This document shows positions 32,849 to 38,151 of a stretch of DNA of 38,151 nucleotides, piece by piece; the first letter of the stretch is position 1; every line of letters begins with the position of its first letter. Under the pieces are notes generated by a model. That model saw only the letters and a program-made list of their open reading frames with translations, was not told the DNA's origin and made no database searches. The DNA lies in contig VEQL01000025.1 of assembly GCA_018883245.1 (NCBI GenBank), positions 1 to 38,151 on the forward strand, in the 5' to 3' direction. The position numbers and the translations under genes are program-made. The DNA is from Chthoniobacterales bacterium (GTDB taxonomy: Bacteria > Verrucomicrobiota > Verrucomicrobiia > Chthoniobacterales > JACTMZ01).

Positions 32849-33976
32849 ATGCAGATACCTCTCTTTACACGCATCCCATGGGATCGCGTCAACTGGACCA
32901 CCAGCATCTTTCTTGCGGTCATCAACACCCTGGCCCTGACCGCCGTTCCTCTTTACCTTTGGCATTACGGGTTGGACTGGTTTCAGGTCGCACTTTTCCT
33001 GTTTTTCTACATCGCGACCGGGCTGAGCATCACCCTCGGCTACCACCGCCTCTTCTCGCATCTCTCTTTCAGAGCCAGAACACCGGTAAAATTCGCCACC
33101 TTGGTTTTTGGCGCGTGCGCCTTCGAGAACTCCGCCCTGGACTGGTCGTCCGACCATCGCAAGCACCACAAACACGTGGACCACGAAGACGACCCTTACG
33201 ATATCTCGAAGGGCTTCATGTGGGCGCACATCGGCTGGCTGCTTTTCAAACTCGGCCCGGAGCAACCGATGGATAACGTCAATGACCTCAAGCGCGATCC
33301 TCTGGTAATGTGGCAGCATCGGTGGTGCATTCCCATGGCCTTTGCAATGGGCTTCGGACTCCCCGCTCTCGCCGGCTACCTCTGGAACGGGCCCGCCGGA
33401 GCTTTGGGGGGATTTCTCCTTGCCGGCGTCTTCCGCGTGTTCGCCGTGCAGCACTGCACATTCTTCATCAATTCGCTTTGCCACACGATCGGCAAGCAGC
33501 CGTATTCCACAAAATGCAGCGCGCGCGACAGTGCCATCATGGCGCTTTTCACGTTTGGCGAGGGTTACCACAACTTCCACCACGAGTTTCAGCACGATTA
33601 CCGCAACGGCGTGAAGTCCACCAATTTCGATCCGACGAAGTGGTCGATATGGCTGCTTGAAAAAGTCGGGCTGGTGAGCGATCTGCGTCGCGTCCCGGAG
33701 GAAAAGATCCTGCTGGCGGAAATGAAGGAGACGCGCCGCCGAGCCGACCTTCAATTTGACGACAAGAATGCCGTTGCAACCGTTTTCGGCCACCAGGTGC
33801 AGGAGACCCTTCACCATCTCAGCGAGCGTCTCGCGGCAAATTATGCGGCACTCGAGAAAGCCATGACCGAACAAGCCGAGGTTTCTCGAAAAGCGATCGA
33901 AAGCTGGCGCAAAGAAACCCGCGAGTTTGCCGCGCTGCTGGCGGACCTCGATCGACGACTGCCGGATCCGGCCTAA
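32849..33976 (+). CDS. Acyl-lipid/acyl-CoA delta-9-type fatty acid desaturase
   Basis: 375 residues. The three histidine boxes of membrane di-iron desaturases are all present: HRLFSH (66-71), HRKHHKH (103-109) and GEGYHNFHH (about 238-245), with HCTFF (about 202) between. Four membrane segments lie around them. It introduces a cis double bond into fatty-acyl chains, adjusting membrane fluidity. The C-terminus (about 290-370) has a charged, coiled-coil-like extension (HHLSERLAANYAALEKAM, then IESWRKETREFAALLADLDR) beyond the usual end of the domain. The stop overlaps the convergent gene by four bases. Confidence 0.93.
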   Translation: MQIPLFTRIPWDRVNWTTSIFLAVINTLALTAVPLYLWHYGLDWFQVALFLFFYIATGLSITLGYHRLFSHLSFRARTPVKFATLVFGACAFENSALDWSSDHRKHHKHVDHEDDPYDISKGFMWAHIGWLLFKLGPEQPMDNVNDLKRDPLVMWQHRWCIPMAFAMGFGLPALAGYLWNGPAGALGGFLLAGVFRVFAVQHCTFFINSLCHTIGKQPYSTKCSARDSAIMALFTFGEGYHNFHHEFQHDYRNGVKSTNFDPTKWSIWLLEKVGLVSDLRRVPEEKILLAEMKETRRRADLQFDDKNAVATVFGHQVQETLHHLSERLAANYAALEKAMTEQAEVSRKAIESWRKETREFAALLADLDRRLPDPA

Positions 33977-35349
33977 ATTTCAACCACCTGCCCGGGAGGA
34001 GGCACCAAGACCTCCGTGTTCGGGCAAACTCTCGGGATCTCCCGCGCGAACCAAGCCACCGCCGGCGGGTCACCGTGCACGAGGATGATCTTCTTCGGTT
34101 GCACGCGCCGGGCGTAATCCAGAAGATGTTCGCGCGTCGCGTGGGCGCTCAGGGTGAACTCGTCGACTTTGCACCTCCGCCTCACCGGACGCCGACGCGC
34201 ATCGAGCACCACGTCCGCCCCCTCGGGAGCGGATCGCAGCAAGCCTGCAGGGGACTTCGGGTCGGAGAACCCCACGAACATGCAATGCGCGGAAGGATTT
34301 TCGAGGATCCGCGGAGCAAGGGTATTGGACAGCGTATTTTCGGTCATCATGCCGCTCGACACCGCATAAACCGTTCGGGGAATTACCGGAAGCTGGGAGA
34401 TGTCCTGCCCACCCACGACTTCCATCGGCAGGCATGCTGCCAATTTGAGATCCCCATGCTGCCGCGGGGAACTTCCCCGCAGTCGGTCCGTCGCAGCTGT
34501 GATCTTCGCGCCGAGGCCGCCCACATAAAGCCCGAATCCGCCACGCAAAGCGCCTGTCTTTTTGCCCTCGTAAAGCAGCGCCAGCAACTCCTGGGTCTTG
34601 CCGAGGGCGAACACCGGAATGAGCACCGGCGCCCCCGCATCGAGGGCAGATTGCAGCGTCGCCAAGAAGCGCTGCTCCTCGCTCTTGCGCGTGAAACCTT
34701 GCGGAACCGGGCTGTCTCCGCGCGTCGTCTCCATGATGAGAACGTCGATGTTCTCCTCGGGAAACTTGGCCCCGCGCATGAGAGTCTGGTCCTCGAAGTT
34801 CACATCCCCTGTGTAGAACACCCGCCTCCCCTCCGCCCTGATCAGCACGCCGACAGAGCCGAGGATGTGCCCCGCGTCGAAAAACTCGCATGTGAGCCCC
34901 CTGGAGTCCGGACCCGCGCGCTCCCCCGCAACATCGAAACGCGCCGAGAGCGGCACAATGCGCCAGTCATCAACCAGACGCTCGACTTCGCGGTGCGAGA
35001 AGAGCGGGTAATCCACAACCCCGGATTCTTCGCGCTGCCGCATCATGACATTGACGGAGTTGTGGAGCATCACGTCGGAAAGCGCGGCGGTTGCCTCCGT
35101 CATGAAAACCGGTTTCCCGGGCGCCTGGCGCATGGCAAGCGGCACACAGCCCACGTGATCCTGATGGGCGTGCGTGAGCACCAGCGCGTCGAAACCTTTT
35201 CCGCCCAAAAGCCGGAAATCCGGCGTGGCGGCGGCGCCCATTTCGCGGGGATGCATTCCGGCGTCGAGCAAAACGCGCGATCCCTCTGCTTCGATCAGGT
35301 AGCAATTCGCGCCGATTTCTTCGGCGCGCGTGAGGTTGGTGAATTTCAT
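33973..35349 (-). CDS. Metallo-beta-lactamase / beta-CASP RNase-like protein
   Basis: 458 residues from the ATG at 35349, which overlaps the stop of the preceding gene. A metallo-beta-lactamase fold is shown by LTHAHQDH (59-66), DAGHILGS and YTGDVNFEDQ, supplying the metal ligands. It is followed by a beta-CASP insert (FALGKTQELLALLYEGKKTG, SSGMMTENTLSNTLAP) and a final FTLSAHATREHLLDY / ILVHGDP block typical of the CPSF/RNase-J-like exonucleases of the YSH1 type. It probably processes RNA in the cytoplasm. It is the last gene of the recN operon. Confidence 0.88.
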   Translation of the reverse strand: MKFTNLTRAEEIGANCYLIEAEGSRVLLDAGMHPREMGAAATPDFRLLGGKGFDALVLTHAHQDHVGCVPLAMRQAPGKPVFMTEATAALSDVMLHNSVNVMMRQREESGVVDYPLFSHREVERLVDDWRIVPLSARFDVAGERAGPDSRGLTCEFFDAGHILGSVGVLIRAEGRRVFYTGDVNFEDQTLMRGAKFPEENIDVLIMETTRGDSPVPQGFTRKSEEQRFLATLQSALDAGAPVLIPVFALGKTQELLALLYEGKKTGALRGGFGLYVGGLGAKITAATDRLRGSSPRQHGDLKLAACLPMEVVGGQDISQLPVIPRTVYAVSSGMMTENTLSNTLAPRILENPSAHCMFVGFSDPKSPAGLLRSAPEGADVVLDARRRPVRRRCKVDEFTLSAHATREHLLDYARRVQPKKIILVHGDPPAVAWFAREIPRVCPNTEVLVPPPGQVVEI

Positions 35350-36497
35350 GGCTTGCGCGGACTCGACGTTCCTCCCAGCGCACGACTCGTCCACCCGGCG
35401 AATAATCCGAGCATCATGGTGATGACACTCGGGACCAGCGGCAAGCTTACGCGAGCACCGGAGAACAATCCGAGCGAAAGGAGGAGAAAAAACATGAGCC
35501 CGAAAATCATGGCGAAGATTCCGGCGCGGCGCGTGCGAAGCGATGCAAAGCGTGCCAGTAGCGTCCCCGCGAGCGCCACTGCAGGCACAAACCACCAGCC
35601 CGGCAGCAGGAACATCTGGCCGTGCCGCACGGCCTCCCACGACGAGCCCCACATCTCCACCGACGTGGCCGGCGCCCTGCCCTCGCCTGATACGCGCATA
35701 ACGTCGCTGGTGGCTCGTGCCAAAACCAAAAGAAATCCCTTGAACGGAGACGTGCCGCCCTCGCGTTCGAATCTTTCGGACGCCACAAGCAACTCATTCA
35801 TCGTGATGACACGCGGCGCTTCCGGATAAAACCATCCGCCCCCGGAGTGGTCGATGCCGAGCGCACCCCTCGGGCCTATCACGCTATCCGCCGAGACTGT
35901 TATCGCGTCCGTCCGCAAGCTCTGCGCCGAAGCCCAAGCGAGAACAAGAAACGAGGGCACGGTGTTTTCTCCGCTGCGGGCGACAATCTGGATTCGCATG
36001 GGGCCGGCCTTTGCCGCGGGAGGCGACAAGAAGCCGCGGGGAGAAACTCCGTGTTTTTTCGCCGTGAGGCCGCGGATCTCCGGCCAACCTGCTGCCGGCT
36101 CGCCAGCCAGCGGTGTCCAACCTTCTCCCGGGGCCTCGTTTTCCGGATAGCCGGCAAAAACTCTCAGCCCCCTCGCCGCCTCGAGCATGCGGCGCGGATC
36201 GCCCGGCAAACTCACCACTCCTGCTGCAGCCGCCCCGAGCTTGGACGCAGCCCGCGCAAAGAGAGCCCCGTCGAGCATGCCCAGGCCGTCGGTGCCCGCG
36301 AGTTTGGCCGCCTCATCGTCAAAGAGCACGATCGCCAACGGCGGAAGGCCGGCAGTGTGCAAACTGTCATTCGCTGACAACCACGCGACAAAAGGTCTTT
36401 CCGCCGCGTTGAAAGTTCCCCGCCACCATTCGTGCTGCAGCCAAGCGGCAGCCCCCGCCAATAGCACGCCAATGACAACGAAAGTTTTCGCGCTCAT
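35346..36497 (-). CDS. Membrane protein of unknown function, CHASE2-like arrangement
   Basis: 383 residues. One N-terminal membrane helix (TFVVIGVLLAGAAAWL), an extracytoplasmic region of about 250 residues, then three helices at the C-terminus (FLLPGWWFVPAVALAGTLLA, IFAMIFGLMFFLLLSLGLF, VPSVITMMLGLFAGW). The region contains LAIVLFDDEAAKLAGTDGL and FYPEAPRVITMNELL, reminiscent of CHASE2 sensor domains, but no kinase or cyclase follows. Both ends overlap neighbours by four bases (ATGA), so it is translationally coupled with the glycosyltransferase and the metallo-beta-lactamase gene. Confidence 0.7.
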   Translation of the reverse strand: MSAKTFVVIGVLLAGAAAWLQHEWWRGTFNAAERPFVAWLSANDSLHTAGLPPLAIVLFDDEAAKLAGTDGLGMLDGALFARAASKLGAAAAGVVSLPGDPRRMLEAARGLRVFAGYPENEAPGEGWTPLAGEPAAGWPEIRGLTAKKHGVSPRGFLSPPAAKAGPMRIQIVARSGENTVPSFLVLAWASAQSLRTDAITVSADSVIGPRGALGIDHSGGGWFYPEAPRVITMNELLVASERFEREGGTSPFKGFLLVLARATSDVMRVSGEGRAPATSVEMWGSSWEAVRHGQMFLLPGWWFVPAVALAGTLLARFASLRTRRAGIFAMIFGLMFFLLLSLGLFSGARVSLPLVPSVITMMLGLFAGWTSRALGGTSSPRKP

Positions 36498-37681
36498 CTT
36501 AAGGCCTCCGCGCGCACCTTCTCGTAGCAGGCAACAAGTTCCGTGATATGCCGCTCCGGACGGAACCGGGCGTCCCAGACCTCGAACGCGCGCCTGCCCA
36601 TCGAACGCAAACGCGCGGGATCATCGAGCAACCCGAGCACTGTGTCGCGAAAGACCGCACGCTCCCCGAAAGGCACAATCACTCCGGTTTCCCCGTCCGC
36701 CAGCCATTCGCGTATTCCGGGCGTGTCAAAAGCCACGACCGGCTTTCCGTGCGCCATGGCGGCAAGACCATCGAGCCCGAGAGGCTCATTCCAAAGAACC
36801 GGCATAATGACCATGGATGATTCGCGGTAAAGCAGGCTCCATTGCGCGGGTGTGGGTTCGCCGACGATGCGCACGCGCTCGCCGAGTCCGCGCCTCCGCA
36901 CATGCGCCTCGAGCAGGTCTTTTTCCCCTCCTCCGCCCGCGAAAACAAGCTGAACATCGCGCGGGAGTTGCCGCAGCATGCGCACGACCATCCACACCCC
37001 CTTGTGTCCGAGCAAACCGCCGACGTGCAAAATGGACCGAACCATTCCTCCCGGCGACGCGCCGCGGGACGGCGGTGCGGGCGCGCACGGCGGGAGGCTC
37101 ACAATGCGCTCCGCGGGAATTCCATTGGCAACCAACTGATTGCGCAAGGCACTGCTCATAACTTGGAGAGCATTGACGTTGCGCAACGCTCCCAAACTTC
37201 GACTCACGGCGCGGTAGCGGAGGAAATCAACCACGGGATTCCCCGAGCCGCACCCGTTGACGAAATGCGAAAGACAGCAAGCACGGCCGTGGACACGGTT
37301 ACAGTGCCGCGGCGGATGATCGAGGGTCAGGCGCCGTCCGGAGCAATAAAAGTCGTGGTTGTGCACGAAACGCACCGTGGGACATCGCGCAGCGAGCCAA
37401 CCATCCAAGAACGTGTTGCCCACGCCGTGCAACTGGATGATATGCGGGGAGAAATCCTCGATAATGGCTTCAAGCCGCAGGGCACTGCGCTCGTGCGGAA
37501 GGGAACGCCCGTCCAGATCGTCGAAAATATAACCGGTGCCATCGAACTTGCCGCCTTCGCGGCCATGCACGAGCGCCACCTCATGCCCGGCACCTCCCAA
37601 ACGTCGAGCTGTGTCGATGACCAGCCTGTTCATGCCGCCACCGAGCGGCACGGCAGAGCGGTTGAAAAAGAGCACGCGCAT
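36494..37681 (-). CDS. GT4-like glycosyltransferase
   Basis: 395 residues with a GT-B fold. The N-terminal Rossmann half begins RVLFFNRSAVPLGGGMNRLV (glycine-rich loop) and the C-terminal half has ILHVGGLLGHKGVWMVV and EPLGLDGLAAMAHGKPVVAF, the nucleotide-sugar motif of family GT4. The usual E-x7-E pair appears as E-x7-A, since the second glutamate (LEAMA in the consensus) is Ala here. It probably adds a sugar to a cell-surface glycan or lipid; the acceptor is unknown. The start is three bases after the recN stop. Confidence 0.88.
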   Translation of the reverse strand: MRVLFFNRSAVPLGGGMNRLVIDTARRLGGAGHEVALVHGREGGKFDGTGYIFDDLDGRSLPHERSALRLEAIIEDFSPHIIQLHGVGNTFLDGWLAARCPTVRFVHNHDFYCSGRRLTLDHPPRHCNRVHGRACCLSHFVNGCGSGNPVVDFLRYRAVSRSLGALRNVNALQVMSSALRNQLVANGIPAERIVSLPPCAPAPPSRGASPGGMVRSILHVGGLLGHKGVWMVVRMLRQLPRDVQLVFAGGGGEKDLLEAHVRRRGLGERVRIVGEPTPAQWSLLYRESSMVIMPVLWNEPLGLDGLAAMAHGKPVVAFDTPGIREWLADGETGVIVPFGERAVFRDTVLGLLDDPARLRSMGRRAFEVWDARFRPERHITELVACYEKVRAEALR

Positions 37682-37684
37682 CGG

Positions 37685-38151
37685 TTAGTCGTTGTCTGCA
37701 AGCAAACTTTTCGCGTGCTCGATCGCCGACTTGCTGTCCTGTCCACCCAGCATGCGCGCCAATTCGGCTACGCGTTGCTTGCCGTCCAGCTCTGTGACCG
37801 ACGTGATGGTGCGCTGTCCGTCGAATTGCTTGGCCACGGCGAATTGACGGTGAGCCGACGCGGCGACCTGCGGCAAATGGGTGATGCAAAGGACTTGATG
37901 AGCGCCGGCCAGCGCGCGCATTTTGCGGCCGACTTTCACCGCAACCTCCCCGCCGACATTGGCGTCGATCTCGTCGAAAACGAGGAGCGGAACGCCATCT
38001 TGTCCGGCCAGCACCGTCTTGAGGGCGAGCATCACCCGGGAAATTTCGCCGCTGGAAGCAATGGCTCGCAGCGGCTTTGGCGGCTCCCCCGGATTCGGGG
38101 CGAATTCGAATTCCGCCAACTCGGCCCCCGTAGGACGCCGCGCGGGAAACA
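37685..38151 (-). CDS. recN: RecN DNA repair protein, C-terminal part
   Basis: The frame is open to the window edge (155 codons; N-terminus outside). The reading AEFEFAPNPGEPPKPLRAI, then ASSGEISRVMLALK, PLLVFDEIDANVGGEVAVKV and VLCITHLPQVAASAH is the C-terminal ATPase lobe of RecN, an SMC-like protein that handles DNA double-strand breaks. FDEIDANVGG is the Walker B/D-loop and THLPQVAA the switch region. The ABC signature reads SSGE where SGGE is usual. It heads an operon with the glycosyltransferase gene. Confidence 0.93.
   Translation of the reverse strand, partial: FPARRPTGAELAEFEFAPNPGEPPKPLRAIASSGEISRVMLALKTVLAGQDGVPLLVFDEIDANVGGEVAVKVGRKMRALAGAHQVLCITHLPQVAASAHRQFAVAKQFDGQRTITSVTELDGKQRVAELARMLGGQDSKSAIEHAKSLLADND

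Noticed and set aside
34075-35829. A 584-codon plus-strand frame across two minus-strand genes
   Set aside because: It crosses the overlapping metallo-beta-lactamase and membrane-protein genes and has no recognisable domain.
1-38151. CRISPR arrays, tRNA and rRNA genes, phage genes
   Set aside because: No regularly spaced repeats, cloverleaf-like sequences or phage structural motifs were noticed on reading.

Overview
The window looks like the chromosome of a Verrucomicrobiota-type bacterium. The basis is the gene set, not a marker gene: secreted glycosidases with DUF4450 and DUF5703 domains, AraC-type regulators paired with GPH/MFS sugar transporters, a PhyH oxygenase next to a sugar isomerase-like TIM barrel, a high GC content and weak Shine-Dalgarno sites. 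No rRNA, tRNA or CRISPR array was seen, and no SusC/SusD pair.

Layout. 1-8993 is a first glycan-use module. On the minus strand an AraC regulator is followed by a GH110-like beta-helix lipoprotein and a sialidase-like protein cut by the window edge. On the plus strand are a GH78-like enzyme and a GPH transporter. A tandem direct repeat occurs before the GH110-like, GH78-like and transporter genes and is the likely operator of that regulator. 9005-11218 is a wrecked sulfatase gene, last member of that operon, split by a complete IS1380-family element (9158-10727, CTAG target duplication) and ended by an ISL3-type transposase relic. 11242-19857 is a second module: a divergent AraC regulator, then PhyH oxygenase, sugar isomerase-like TIM barrel, secreted GH32/43-like propeller protein, GH42-like glycosidase with a discoidin-type domain, GPH transporter, and a secreted protein of unknown function. 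19824-20833 is a graveyard of relics (propeller-family fragment, IS200-type transposase tail, pseudopilin). 20906-31955 is a third set: a 1244-residue DUF4450 protein, an AraC regulator divergent from an SLC45-like transporter, an FG-GAP/VCBS protein, a small secreted protein, relics of an epimerase and of trpA, and a DUF5703 glycosidase-like protein. 31967-32690 holds a gamma-glutamylcyclotransferase-like gene and another decayed propeller paralogue.

From 32849 the style changes to compact ordinary genes: a fatty-acid desaturase facing a tightly overlapped minus-strand operon recN - glycosyltransferase - membrane protein - metallo-beta-lactamase RNase-like protein.

How it may work together (inference): secreted glycosidases, and formerly a sulfatase, trim a complex and perhaps sulfated polysaccharide; the proton- or sodium-coupled transporters import the released sugars; PhyH and the TIM-barrel protein may process unusual sugars; three AraC regulators switch the modules separately. 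Many truncated paralogues, a microhomology deletion scar and three kinds of transposase remnant show that the accessory part has been repeatedly duplicated, invaded and trimmed.
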